Source of the DNA: Neckera pumila
Lineage: Eukaryota > Streptophyta > Bryopsida > Hypnales > Neckeraceae
Assembly (NCBI GenBank): GCA_963969595.1
Contig: OZ018409.1
Span: 33,989,282-34,053,281 of the forward strand
Reading direction: 5' to 3'
Length of the DNA: 64,000 nt
Under the pieces are notes generated by a model. It worked only from the letters and a program-made list of their open reading frames with translations, made no database searches and had not been told where the DNA came from. Numbering within the stretch: position 1 is the first letter of the stretch; every line of letters starts with the position of its first letter. Positions 25,561 through 38,533 of the stretch are shown here, piece after piece. Made by a program: the position numbers and the translations under genes.

Positions 25561-28500
25561 TGAATAGAATAGCAACTATTGAATGTTGACCATAGTATGA
25601 CCTGACCTTCATTTTTTATTGATAAATTAATCTCAAAATCAAATTTTTATATAAAGGTTAAAGTACAAAAAGCGAAATTTGTCAAAAACTTCACCATTAA
25701 GAGGGCTAGGTCTTTAAAAATAAATACACTAAATAAGCTACTATTTTGAACTGTTAAAAAAACAATTAAAACATGTTACACATAGCCCACTTCCATGCAT
25801 GCATATTAAACAAAATAATAATAGTAAAACCATTTCTACTTCCGTGATTGTTTAAATTTGAAAGGACATGATTGGGGACATGATATTTCATTCACTAGAA
25901 ATATATGACCATATGTGAAATAATTGCATGATTACAAAAGCAAAACCATCTTTAACCCCTAAATGCCCGAGGCACCCAATTGTGGTGTGGACAATACTTT
26001 GAAGTTAAATTAAACCTAATCAAGTTGCTATTTTTACTAGTTTATATTTTTAAAATCTTTTTTTTGAAGTCTAGTTTTAGCATCAAAAATGATTGATTAT
26101 GAATTTTCTATTCAAGATTTTGTACAAGGGTGTCCATTGCAATCTTGACTTTCCATAGTATTGAGGCTCTTGGAAATGAGCCTCAAATACACTAAATCTT
26201 GGAGAAAAAAACACTTTAAAAATTCATTTAAAAAGATCGTAAAGTAGATTTTGAAAAGTCATAAATTGATTGAGGTTATGCATGAGGCCCTTTAACCTCA
26301 TATTTTTTTGATGACCAACTTGTTAGATTTGACTTGTGAAAAAGGAATTGAAATACTATAAATCACTTTTGTAATTTTAACAGCCTCATGATCAAAAAAT
26401 ATAATCTTTCAATCCATAAGTGATGTTGTTATTTCTTTTTTTCCTATGCGATCTCTAACATGTCTAGTTTCAATTTTTACGGTAACAATTAAAGAAATTT
26501 GATAAAAATTGTCAAAATGTTGTCTTTTTATTCAATTTAGAGCAAATTCCAAGAAGCTCAAAAAAGGCCTTAGGCATTTAGAGGTTAGTCCATATAAATG
26601 TAAACAAACCACTTTGGATGGAAAACATAATATTTTGGCCATTACAAAGACAAAGGCCATGTCACATACGGTAGTAGTGTACTTTGTTCACTCTTGAAAA
26701 CTAAGTGATCTAGTTTTTTAGGTAAGAAAATTTCAAGTGTGAGGAGAGCAATTGTTCTACTTTAATGACAAGCATGATATAAAGTGTTGAATGTCAAGTA
26801 GTGCAACTTGTTTAGTCTTTAATTTGGGGAGTGCACTACATAGTATTTTTAGAGATCGCATGCATTCAAGCCCCTATTAAATGGGGACTATGTAGGTAGA
26901 TTTGGTGAATTTATATAAGACAATCTGTACCTAAATTTCTAAATTTGTCTTATTTTATGTATTCTACCTTTTATTGTAAAAAATTTCTTATGCTAATTTT
27001 TTGTAATATGTAATTATAATAATTAAAGAAGAGCTGCATGTTTTTCATTAATACCTATGAAATTAAAAGAAAATTTATCATTAAAAATTGTGATAGTATA
27101 TCGTAGAAAACAAGAAGTGGAACATTTTGGAAGGAAGGCTATACAAACACCACTATGAAATAATAACTCCAATCGAACACATTCAAATTGTAACTTCCAA
27201 GAGCATAGACATATGTAATACACATAGCATAAACCAATAACATATAGAAATCATACACGAAGTAATACGTAGTAAGTATGAATAGGGGGAGAGAATGCAA
27301 TTTGCACAAATGCAATGCATGTGTTTACAAACACAACAAATAGCATCAAAATGGAATTCAAAAATTGAAGTTGCACAAAACAAAATCTAGAGTTATCCTT
27401 TCATAGGAAAATGATTGTTGAAAAGGATACCAAGATCTTGGTAACATAACACGCAAAAACAATTGGGAGCCTATAGAGTTTCTCGTAGTGAATTTGGAAC
27501 ATAGTACAAACAACCTGCACATTTCCACAACAGCAACACAATGAAACAAAATGATGGAACTTAATTGAAATAAAAATATGAAACAACTCTACAATCAGGA
27601 TTGAACAGCAAAATTCACCTCAACGCATAATAGGGATTATTCAAACGTTTGGAGATAGGGCTTGCCCATCTCCCTTTTGGACCTAGATTTTGTGTTGCCT
27701 TTCGCTTCAAGCAATTGTACCACATTGAGGATGATATTAGAACTAAATGAATAGCAATTATTGAATGTCAACTAGTGCACTTGGTCTGCCAAGTGATCTA
27801 GTTTCTTAGGTAAGGAAATTGTAACACTTGGGCAATCTTTTGGGAGAGCAATTGTACCATGTTGAGGATGACAGACTTGAGTGAATAGAATAGCAACTAT
27901 TGGATTGAATGTCAACTACCGTAGTATGAATTGACTCTTCATTTTTATTAAATAATCAATATCAAAATTGAATTTTTATAAAAGATTAAAGAACAAATAG
28001 TGAAATTTGTGAAAAATGAATAAGAATTGTGTCAAAAACTTCACTACTAAGAGGTACAACCATGAAAAGCAAATAAATGATCTACTATTTTAAACCGTTT
28101 TAAAACAATTATAACACATTTCACAAAGCCCACTTCTATACATGCATATTAAACTTGATATTAAACAAAATTATAATAATTAAACCGTTTTCACTTCCAT
28201 GATCCTCTTAAATTTGAAAGGATGTAACATTTTATTCACTGTGAATATATGATGATTTGTGAAATAAATACATAATTACAAAACTGAAACCATCTTTAAT
28301 CCATATAAATGTAAATGAACCCCTTGGATGAAAAAAATAATTTTTGGATCATTGCAAAGACAAAGGCTGGGTCAGACTATAGTATTAGTGCACTTTGTTC
28401 ACTCTTCAATACCAAATGATTTAGTTTCCTAGGTAAGGAAATTCCAACTATGAAGAGAGCAATTGTTCTACTTTGATGACAAGGATGACTTAAAGTGTTG

Positions 28501-28850
28501 GATGTCAAGTAGTGTAAGTTGTTCACTCTTGAATGCCAAATAGTGCAAAAGACTATAAAAGAAAATTTTGACACTTGGCATTTTGGCAACAATTGTACCA
28601 CTTAACAACTTCACCATATAAAACCAAGGTAGTCAAAAAGAGCAATTATATCACTTTGAAGATGACAAAACTAGTAACTATATAGCGATTGTTGAATGTG
28701 AAGTAGTGGACTCTGTTCTTAACTTTGTTCACTCTTGAATGTCAAGTGGTGTAGTTTCCTAAGTAAAGAAATTCTTATATTTGGCACTTTGTCAACAATT
28801 ATATTACTTCACCTTACAAGAATAAGGTAGTTAAAAAAAGAATGACTTCT
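25561..28850 (+). repeat. Tandem segmental duplication (copies ~25561-26820 and ~27890-28520)
   Basis: The two copies are co-linear: both have AATTTGTCAAAAACTTCAC-like, CATGCATATTAAAC and CCATATAAATGTAAA blocks in the same order, with moderate divergence and small indels. Copy A carries a 629-bp TTAA-flanked insertion that copy B lacks. The stretch between the copies (about 26820-27715) has no second copy in the window and no gene. Both are flanked by units of the 144-bp repeat, which may have mediated unequal exchange. Confidence 0.85.
25956..26584 (+). mobile_element. TTAA-flanked non-autonomous element with a paralogous empty site
   Basis: Starts CCCCTAAATGCC and ends with the inverted GGCATTTAGAGG; preceded by TTAA (25952-25955) and followed by TTAG (26585-26588). 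The duplicated segment downstream reads CCATCTTTAATCCATATAAA at the same place (TTAA at 28296-28299) with no insertion. Filled and empty sites therefore differ by the element plus one extra TTAA-like tetranucleotide, which is direct evidence of a 4-bp target duplication. No ORF encodes a transposase. Confidence 0.85.
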
Positions 28851-31800
28851 AATTGTGTGTTTGATGCCTATTTTGCTAGGTTTGTTTCATGTTTACGTAA
28901 CTAAATTGTTTTATTGTATTAGATTGTATAACACTAGTTTTATGAATATCACATTACTTTTAAGCTAGTGTATAATCAAATAGGGATAAATTGATATTTG
29001 TATTAGTTTTTACAAAAACAGCTCTTCAAATCAACTTGACTCTTTAGGTACTATTTGTATTATTGGAATTTGATAATATAATAAAAAATTCATGAATAAT
29101 AATAATTATATTTATTAATTTTAATTAAATTCAAACATCATATATTTACAAATCATTAAAATACAAACTACAACAATTCACATTCATAATTTACAAATGA
29201 TATTGTTCACAAATTTACAAGAATTGGAAAAAATAGAAATAGAAGAAAATGGTATATTTAATCGCATTTTTTTGGTTTCACAAGTTGTGATATATTTAGA
29301 GTCAACTATAAAACAAAAGAATTGATAGAAAATCCTAATTGGCAATTTGGACAATTTTGTGTTTCACAAATTGTGATTTGCGAAGGATTATTTTTGATAT
29401 TTTGTCCAATTACTCTCCTCAAAGTGCCATAAAAAAGTTGTATTTCAAGATCAAATTTGCTATAAATTCATACCTTTGCCATATCATTTTAGTAAAGATA
29501 GGTTCTATACAATATTAAAAGACATGCCAACAAATAAGATTAATTTTAAAGATGTTATGTAATCAATTAAATTTTATTTTCTTACCTTTGGAAAAAAAAG
29601 GTTTCTTCCTAAGTTTAAAGGCTACAAACTCTAAGATTCTATAACTTTTGAATTTGTCATTGTATATTGTTTCAAATTTTGTAGAAGTGTGTAGTAATTC
29701 ATACACCACATCTTTGGGTGTTCAAGCTCTTACAATTTCTTCAATTCATTTATTATTGTAAAGGATTTTTGAGTACCAACTTCTCAAATTTATGATTAAT
29801 TTTAACTCACATTATTTAGTAAATCATTGTAGCATATTAGTTTGAAAGAGGTGAACATTACAATATTTACTACATGTCATATAAAAAAATGGTAACATAT
29901 GTTAGAAGAGGTGGTGATTGTGAAGTCATTTGTAACTTCAAGTAACCTTCAAATTGAACCCCAAAACAATGATTTACCTGTTTGTATTTCTCATATTTGA
30001 TTTTGGATATTGAATATATACTTTACTCGTTCTAAATTATGCAACTGATAGTACTTATTGGATATGAATTGAAATGTCTTAAGAGACTATCTTTTTGCCT
30101 TAATATGAAGATTTCAATGACCTTGAACTCAACTAGGACGGGAATCATAAACTCTTAAATTTCATATTGCATTGTGAAATTGAGTTGCATTCATAATTTG
30201 TAGATTGGAATTGAAGAACATAAAATTAAGTGACACTGGAATAAAGGCATTAGATACCTAACTATATTTTTTTTAATATGCAAATTAGCCAAACTTTGGC
30301 ACCAAATTCTAATGATGAAATCAATGAATGAACCATATTACAATCAGATCCTTGTTTATACAATAATAATAAGCAAGTTTGATCAATGTTAGCTACTTTT
30401 TCTCTTTAAATAATTATATAAATTTTATATAATTATATAAAGACTGTTTAAGTCATTTCTTTTCAATTTAGTCCGTAATGTCTTTTCATTGATTCTATAG
30501 GTAATTAGGGCCTCATTTCTCCACCATTCTTATGTTAGTTTCAATTGAAAACCTTATCTAAGAATTATTACCATCGGCTTAAATTACATTTGATATCACT
30601 TTCCATTTTCTTTTTTACTATCATCTTTTTTTCATACAACATTTATAATTCTTTCATCAAACTTGAGAAAATGGACATATCCAAATTAGAATTCACAATA
30701 TTTATATTATCATGCTTTATTATATCTAAGGAAGTTGCACACAAATGTGCTAGTGAAGAATTTAAAATGTATAAAATAATACGTGCCTCCTTTCTAATTT
30801 TTGTGACCAAAATATTTCTTTAAATTGAAGATCACATCCATACAACTGGATCCATTTATTATATTGAAAATTAAATCGTAGAAAATCTCATATTTCTTAA
30901 ATTTTGAATATATAAAATGAACATATCTAAATTTGATAGGAAAATAAATATTAGTGATTTTTACATGAAATTTTTAATATCAATTTGAAACATGAGATTT
31001 TTGTTGTAGTGATTTTTAAGATACTTAATTACATTGATTACTATTTCATCAAATTCAAGTACTATTGATTTTTATTGTTATATGAATTATTAAAATTTAC
31101 TTTCTAAAGTAATCTAAGCTTGCATATTTAATTATATAATTTAGTAATTAAATTTTTTAACTCTATGATATTATTATGTGAAAGTTGGATAGCTAGCATA
31201 GTATCACATATAGCTAAGAGCATATTAATGGATGAAACAATCAAATCATTGTATTGTACATAAATGCGCTTTGAATTTTTAATTTGCATATTCATATTGA
31301 TATTGTAGTTTGTGCAATCATGAGAAATTTGGGGTTTAGGATATTAGAAAATATATACTATTTTAGATATAATTCAGTTTCTATTTTGTTTCCAAACATC
31401 TAAAGAGTCACTATAGATTCAACAAATGGTCAAAGTTTAGCATTGCATGGTTATAGACCCATAATTATCAACCATTTGTATTCATAAATTGAAGAGTTTA
31501 ATATATTGATCATTTAATTATAAGTCTTCATAGTAGAGTTTAATTCATCCTTTAAAGTAGATAATCTTCACAAGACTAGTTCTATTTCTATATAGTCTAA
31601 TACCATTTAGATTTGAGCTCAATTTAGCATATTAAATTTTTATTTTAATTAATCTTAAATTTTAATTATATACATAGTCCGGGACTATGTATTGTCAATT
31701 ATTGTGGAGAATTTTTTTATAATTGTGAAGAATATGTTTATTAATAAATCTGTAACAAAAGGTGAAAATATAAGTTAATAAATATAACAAAACAATCTAA

Positions 31801-32094
31801 TTAATTTGAAATCTCTACACAAATTCTAAGTGGCTCTGAAGAATAGTATTAAAATAAATTAATATTTTTTTATGTTAATAATTAGACACCTAAATCCTTA
31901 AGGCCTAATCAACTATAGGTTGATTTGCTACCCGACTGCATATAGCATTATTGAGTGAAAGAAACTTTTTTCAAAAAATTAATTTTTATATGCAAATGAA
32001 ATTGGACTATCTTTTGTATTTTTGTATTCAAAACTAAGATCACTATGAAAAAACAAAATTATAAGGAAAATAGTGCAAAGTAATTAGTATTTGT
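28851..32094. other. Very AT-rich intergenic DNA, no gene seen
   Basis: Homopolymer-rich throughout. A 92-codon ORF at 30545-30823 is rich in Phe, Ile and Lys, looks hydrophobic only because of composition, and has no motif or splice context that I recognise. Confidence 0.45.
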
Positions 32095-32098
32095 CTAG

Positions 32099-32613
32099 CC
32101 CCTAAAAGTCCAAGGGATTTGGACAAAATATAAATGTGTTATAAAATACAAGTTCTAAAACTTTTTTGAAGTTTGCATAAACAAAGATAATGTGAAGCAC
32201 AAAAAGTAGAAAGTATCCATATGGTCAAAATTATACATTCTTTTTAAATTCTTTTTAAATTCTTTTTGAAGGTAAGACTTCAAAATTCACCAAAAATACG
32301 ATTTTTATCTTTAGTTTTTGAGGTTTTTTTTATTGGTCTAAACTGTGGTTTCTATTAAATCGTGAAAAAATGCATAAGAGTAATGAGAACACCAACACTT
32401 TTCCCAAATAGTAAGTTTTTCAATACTAGGCAAAAATTTTATGCTATTTCTCTTATAATTTTGTTTGATGGTAGCGATCTAATTTTTGAGTATAAATATT
32501 GAAAGACAACCCAATCTTTTGGAAAAAAATAAATTGAAAGTTTTTTTTCCTGCTTGAAAATTCTACCCAAAGTCAAGCAATGACCAAAAAATGGTTGCTT
32601 GAGCACTTAGGGG
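32099..32613. mobile_element. Element of the same end-type, flanked by CTAG
   Basis: Starts CCCCTAAAAGTCC and ends with the inverted CACTTAGGGG. It is bounded by CTAG on both sides (32095-32098 and 32614-32617) instead of TTAA. The ends match the TTAA family, so the target is either a variant 4-bp palindrome or the site mutated symmetrically, which is less likely. 515 bp, no coding capacity. Confidence 0.65.
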
Positions 32614-32617
32614 CTAG

Positions 32618-33178
32618 TGATGCAAGGTTTACTATTTGGAAAAATGTCGATGTTCACATTGCAATTAAATTCTATTTTTTTTTTCACAAATCAATTGAAA
32701 CTGCAATTTTGACCAATCATTAAACAATTCAAATCCTAAACTAAGATGGAAATTACATTTTTGTGAACTTTTGAGGTTAAATCATCAAAATTTATTTGGA
32801 ATAAATCTATAAATAATTTAAAATTTTGATAATATGGATAGTTTCTAATTTTGATGTTTAACATTATATTCTCTTATAAAAGATAAAAAATACTTGTAGA
32901 TCTTATATTTTAGACACATTTGTGTTTGGCCTAAAATCCTTGGGCTTTTATGGGATTAGTTATGATTTTGAGTCAAATTGCTATTATCAAGCTAAATATA
33001 GCCTTTACATGAATGATTGATAAAATTCAAGCTATTTTAGTTTTTAAAATATAATTGTATATAAATCTATATTAATTATAATATATATTAAAATAATATG
33101 GGATTTTGACTAAAAATAAAAGATAGAATGACAAATGTTCAATATTTTATAAATTAAATACCATCGTAATAATATATA

Positions 33179-33236
<58 letters not shown>

Positions 33237-35020
33237 TATGATGAAAGAATATTTAAATATACATATATATATATTTAACTACATCTAAACAGTTATTGTC
33301 AAACCTTCCTTTTTAAAATGATTTAAGAATCAAAATAATACCAATGAGATCTATCTTGAAAAGAATTGTTGAATATCATTTGATTTAATACCAAACATAA
33401 TTATAATTAGGTCATGAATTTTTTTTTCAATAGCGTACATTTTTGGTTTATTGAATATCCATAATCAAGGCATCATCAATCACTAAAAAGAAACAAATAT
33501 GTCAAGTGATGACCTTTGGATTGAGCTTGTTTATTCATTTTTTAAATTCATTGATGTAGATTCCATTAATGAGGATGAAGTGTGCAATGAAATGTTAAAA
33601 ATTGAATCCACAATTCTTTTGACATCATTAATCCCTTCATTTACTGAAATTTGTATCTTCAACTTAAAAAGTATTTATATTTTATTTAATTTGTCAAAGA
33701 AAAGGGATAGGCATGGTGGGAGACAGGTAGATACGTGCCCAACTTCCATTACAAAAACTAAAATATAATCATTTTGCAAGAAAAGAAGGCATGTGTCTAC
33801 TCTTCATGACAAATAATCTTGCAAATGATAAAAATACATAATATGAAAGAATTATATTAGGTATATACCTACCTCAAATTATAGTAAATTACAATATAAA
33901 AAAGTTGCTAAGAGTAGTAGGCATTTGCCTATCCTTCCTTTGAAAGAGTACTTAAATATAAAATATGGCATAAGGGCCAAAGGAATAGGCGCATGCCTAC
34001 TTCTCATGACATAAATTAATATGTATAACTTGATTATAGAGGGTGGACATATGTCTATTCCCTAGTCTTTTCAATTAGGGACATATTCTAAAAGGAACAA
34101 TCTATTACCATTTCTCCAAACTTCATTTTGCAACCATGGTAAGCCAAATTATGAGTCTATGACAGGCAAACCGCTAATATCTAATGCAGTATATGATCTA
34201 AAAATTTGAAATTTTTTCCACAGGTATATATTATAGTGTAGAACATCATGGTGAATTTTTTTTATTGTGTCATTGAAAAATAGTAGAAAACCAACATTCT
34301 ATAGTTTTAGCCCTAGAAATTAAATTGCTATAAAATATTCAATTTTCTAATAACTTTCCAAAATTTAAAATTGGAGTAGAAATTGATAAGCTTCATTTCA
34401 TTTGTTGGATTCAAATTCAAAAAAAGGCATTTTTATTGTTAAAATGCAAATCAAGATTAGAAAGAAGCATAAGTTGTTAAAATATGCTAAATGCATTATT
34501 TTGCCATTTTCTTATGTAGAAAAGTCAAAAACATCATACTAGGAAAAAATATCCAATACCATTTATTAAAAATGAATTCAAGCAAGTCCCTCCTAAGAAA
34601 TGTCCACCTTGAAACTTTTCCTATAATCAATCAAAGGACACTTTTCCTCTTAAGGATTTCAGAGTTAATATGACACTAAAGAAATCTAGATATTTTTAAA
34701 ATATGTTTTTAGAGTTGAAAAGCAACCTCTCCAACAGACTATATGTTTTGCCAAAATTCTTATCTATGCTTAAATCCAAAAATAAATTGATCTATTAGAA
34801 TTTATATACAAAATTTAATGTTTTCCAGCTAAAACCTCGGGGATTTCTATATAAGAATTTATTTTTCCTAAATCTTGCAATTGAAATATTCATTTGAAAT
34901 ACTTGGTGGTAAGGTTGATATTTCATTTTATTTCATGTAAATTATCTATCTATCTTCCATCCCACAACACAGTCCAGGAAAGTAAAAAAACTAAGGTTAG
35001 AGTAGAAACAAGCATTAGAT
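32618..35020. other. AT-rich intergenic DNA with decayed element pieces
   Basis: The stretch around 34170-34400 shares the TCTAAAAATTTGAAATTTTT and TCCACAG-type interior with the 0.9-kb TTAA subtype and is probably an old fragment. An 89-codon ORF at 33499-33768 has no recognised motif. No gene can be supported. Confidence 0.4.
33181..33235. repeat. (AT)n microsatellite
   Basis: An uninterrupted run of AT dinucleotides, about 27 copies, with further ATAT tracts on either side. Confidence 0.97.
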
Positions 35021-35024
35021 GTTT

Positions 35025-35290
35025 TTCAATTCCTTTGAAGGGCTGTGAGTTCCCTGGGCTGCTCGGATCGGGGGAACAGCCTCGCAGCAGTCCGCAACTG
35101 CTGCGTGACGTGGCAGAACGATTGCCACATCACTAAAAAAAAAATTGCTTCTTTTTTCATTTTAGATTTTTCAAAAAAAAAAAATCAAAGAAAAAAAAAA
35201 AAAATTGACAGCGGACGTTCCTGATCTATTAGGAGAATAGCGTTGGAGGAGCAGGCCTGAAACGGCCCTTTAGTCCCCCCAAATCTCTTC
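35025..35290 (+). mobile_element. GC-rich MITE, partial copy, carrying an ACGT palindrome
   Basis: Related to the element at 56422-56712: both contain TGCAG/GCAG-rich arms, TGACGTGGCA followed 7 bp later by a TGCCAC(A/G)TCA inverse copy, then CCTGAAACGGCCCT and a C-rich end followed by AATCTC. This copy lacks the matching G-rich left end, so it is truncated or eroded there. The island is clearly richer in GC than its neighbourhood. Superfamily unresolved. Confidence 0.7.
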
Positions 35291-38200
35291 TAATGGTAAT
35301 CACTGAGGACCCACTACATTAGCTCAAGAGTTAAGATTAGGAGAAGTAAGGCTTATGATAGAAAATAGTGAGTTAGAAATTATTAGTAGAAGAAATGTTG
35401 CCATAACAATGGATTAATGAATATTTTGATAGGGAGAAGCAAGAATTTTAGGACAATGGTGTTGAATTTAATGGATTCAATTATGTTAGAATGATGGAAA
35501 AATTCTTGTGGAAAATTAGGATCTTTAAAAGGAAAAAACATAAAGTGAGAATTGGGTAGTTAGCAAAATGTAAATGTAAATTGATAGAATTAAAAAATAA
35601 AATACTCTAAGAACTAGCTTTAGAAGCGAACCATGTATGAGAAATTGGGATTACAATAACGTAAAGCTATTGAAAGGATTAAGAAAAACTTCTAAGACAT
35701 GAATATAGTGGAAGACATTCTAAAGTAGGGGAAAAGCTGTAAAGTAGTGTGGATTGCAATAATTTAGATTAGGGATGAATTAGTAAGTGGATTGAAGTTA
35801 GGATGTTTAAGGTATAAGAGTAGAAAAATTAGGTTTTAGCTCTCTCTTTCTCTCACACACTTGTCTTTGTTCTTGAGGAAGTTTGGTTTGTCTCTTTTCT
35901 ATGGATATTTTGAAAATAAATCTTATTGAGCTTTCAGGAAATTATTGAGGTTAGAGGAAGGGAATTAGTAGGCAAATTCATCAAGTAAGTCCTCACATTT
36001 TTTTGGAAGCAAAGAAGAGAAATGAACTAGGGTTGATTGGTGGGTTAGAAGGGTAAGCTGATTAGTAATGCTAGAAATGTCCTAGGATAGTTAAGAGGTA
36101 GAAAACTAGAAATTGGAGACGTCCAACAACTAATAGAGCAACATTTTGACCAAGAAAGGACTAGGGTGCTATAAATATGTGGAAGGAATGATGGCTCAAG
36201 ACGAGCCTCAAGAGTAGTGGAAGGACTGATAGCAAAGGTTGAATTAAAGGCACCACCAAATGGAAACCTCATAAGATCCCATGAAGCAGTTGGAGTTGCA
36301 ATAGGTTGGATCACAAGAATAGTAGTTGTCGCAACCAAGGACAACATGTCCAAGCAAGGTAGGAACATCATCAAGTTAAATCCACCCACCTGCCCATCCG
36401 CCCACCCTTAACGGCACAAGCGACAAGAATGTCACCCATAAAATTGCACTATGGATAATGAGAACTACAATAGAGATCAACAACACAATCAAGAGTAGGA
36501 TGAAGGAATTGCTAGGTAATCACAACAAGAAATGAAGATTGTTCATATTTCCAGCAAAGACTCTAGCAAGCAAGACACAACAAGAGAATGGGGATAGAAA
36601 AAGACAAAATGAGCCAAATGATAAAGACAAAATGAGCCAAATGATAGTAAATTTTAGCCTTAGAACTATAGTAGGAAGATCAAGGACAAGATTCCATGGC
36701 AAAACCATGGAGTTGCAGTAAAGGAATTGCAATAAAGTCACAAAAATAAAGTGAAAAGAAAAAAAGGGCAACAACTTGCAGTTTCCAAAGAGAAATATAA
36801 ACATTAATATAGCACATGGACACAACAAAGCAAAAAGTAATTGTGGCAGTTCCAAGGAGATAGATCTATCTACAAATCTAGCTTGTAACATGAGGCAAGA
36901 CGTTGATAACCAAGGCAAAGCAACCAAAATAAGAAATTAGCAACTGAAGGCCAATGAGGGAACAAAGGTCACAACAAGATAACAAAGAGATTGCAAAAGG
37001 GTGGCAAGCAATAATCCAAAAGTCCATAGAAGCATAGTTAAAAGAGACAAGAGTCAGGAGGATGAACAATAGGTGGACAGTTAAGGAACCACAAGATGAA
37101 GACGGGCATGGATGAGAGAAAAGACGGTTGGAATGCCTTAGGCATTCTAGATCAAAGGCCCAGGACCAAATTGGATTCAACAAGACTTGAAAAGGGTTTT
37201 AGTTTGGTATTAATTTTTGTTGTACATCCTTGAAATTTGTCATAAGAAATTAAGGCATGTCATGCATGAGCTTGGACTATTTTTTTTGCTATTAAATGCA
37301 TTTAGTAGAAAAAAAGACATTCCTATTAGACATTAAGCTAGGAAAAAGTTGTTGGCTGATGAACACATTATTTAGAATAAATTGTGTTACCATAGACTTT
37401 TGCATGGCAATAGAAATATGGAGAAGTGAGTTTATTACTAAAAATCCTCAATAGAAAGAATTGCTTTTCAACCTACTTTGGAACAAAGATTGCATGAAGT
37501 TAAATCCCTTGTTGTTGTATGATGCAAACTGAATTGAGGTGACTATTGTGTGAGTTGGTTTATAACCATGATTTCATAAGTGTTTGTAGTTCAATTGAAA
37601 TTGCTTGAAAAAAATCAATGAATGATTTGTCATGTAATATCACATCATGTGTGACACCATGTCAAATGGATTTAGTTTAATTCTGTTTAGCAATTTTGAT
37701 TAGATGTCAATTCAAGTAGAAGTTAACATTTACTTTATGTATAGAAGTTAACATTTACTTTATGTATAGAAATTAACATTTACTTTATGTAGAATAATTA
37801 TAGAAGTTAACTTTTACTTTAGTCTATTCTTATCAACTAGTGTAGGGTCTTAAAAGCTTTGAGTTTCCCTTGACTTGGCATTCTCTGTTAAGTTGAGTCT
37901 TGTAGGTGTTTTGAGAGAGAAATATATTATTGTTGAGGTTTGTTCAATTATAATATTTGCCTTTAGTAAAGGTTTACTTTCGCTTGCATTTGCACTCTTA
38001 GATTTTTAATTTATGGAATGAGAGATAGCTCACCTTATATGTGTACAAATCTTGTATCTTAACAAGCCGCTCAGAATAAGCCACTCACCTCTAGAGGATG
38101 TAAGAAGTCATTTCTTTTAAACAAGCTTCAACGAGCTTTGAAAAGCCTGTCTTCAAAAAGGCCCAAAGCAATGGCTATGTAGTGTCATTGATTCACCCTA

Positions 38201-38385
38201 ACATTGTAGAAGAGTTGGAGTCCCTAAAAGTTCTGCATTTCTCAAAATATGAGGAGTATTTCAGATCCAATTGTTGGCGAGAGAAGTTGTTTGGTGGCCA
38301 ATTCTAAAGTTGCGGGCCTGTTGAAGATGAAAGAAACTCATGGACAATTACATGGTGATTCATTATATTTACATGATGTTGATTT
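35291..38385. other. Unassigned stretch with slightly higher GC, no intact ORF
   Basis: Between about 35300 and 37200 composition is less AT-rich and purine-rich on the plus strand, resembling decayed coding or transposon DNA, but every frame is interrupted and no known domain could be read. A 114-codon and a 135-codon antisense ORF here show no motif. From 37200 on the sequence returns to AT-rich spacer. Confidence 0.4.
37717..37817 (+). repeat. ~26-bp tandem repeat, 3-4 units
   Basis: Repeats of TAGAAGTTAACATTTACTTT followed by ATGTA; three close copies and a fourth after a short interruption. Confidence 0.85.
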
Positions 38386-38390
38386 GCTTT

Positions 38391-38530
38391 CACTACAAGA
38401 AAATAGTGTCCGAAATGACACGTCCTAATTGATAAAAATGTCCGAGTTGACAGAATTGTGTCAAAAAAATGTCCAAATTGACAAAAAATTGACAAAAAAA
38501 TGTCCGAATTGACACTACTCCCTTGTAGTG
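38391..38530. mobile_element. Miniature CACTA element, 140 bp
   Basis: Ends CACTACAAGAAAATAGTGTC and the inverted GACACTACTCCCTTGTAGTG, with a 3-bp target duplication TTT (38388-38390 and 38531-38533). The interior is a run of TGTCCGAA(A/T)TGACA-type repeats on both strands, the same TGTCCGAAATGAC motif found next to the ends of the 2.3-kb CACTA element, so both probably respond to the same transposase. Confidence 0.92.
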
Positions 38531-38533
38531 TTT

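Noticed and set aside
30545..30823. 92-codon ORF with hydrophobic segments
   Set aside because: AT-driven Phe/Ile/Lys composition, no homologous feature recognised and no neighbouring exon.
36520..37183. Two antisense ORFs (135 and 101 codons), possibly membrane proteins
   Set aside because: Hydrophobicity arises from T-rich composition on that strand; no motif and no splice context.
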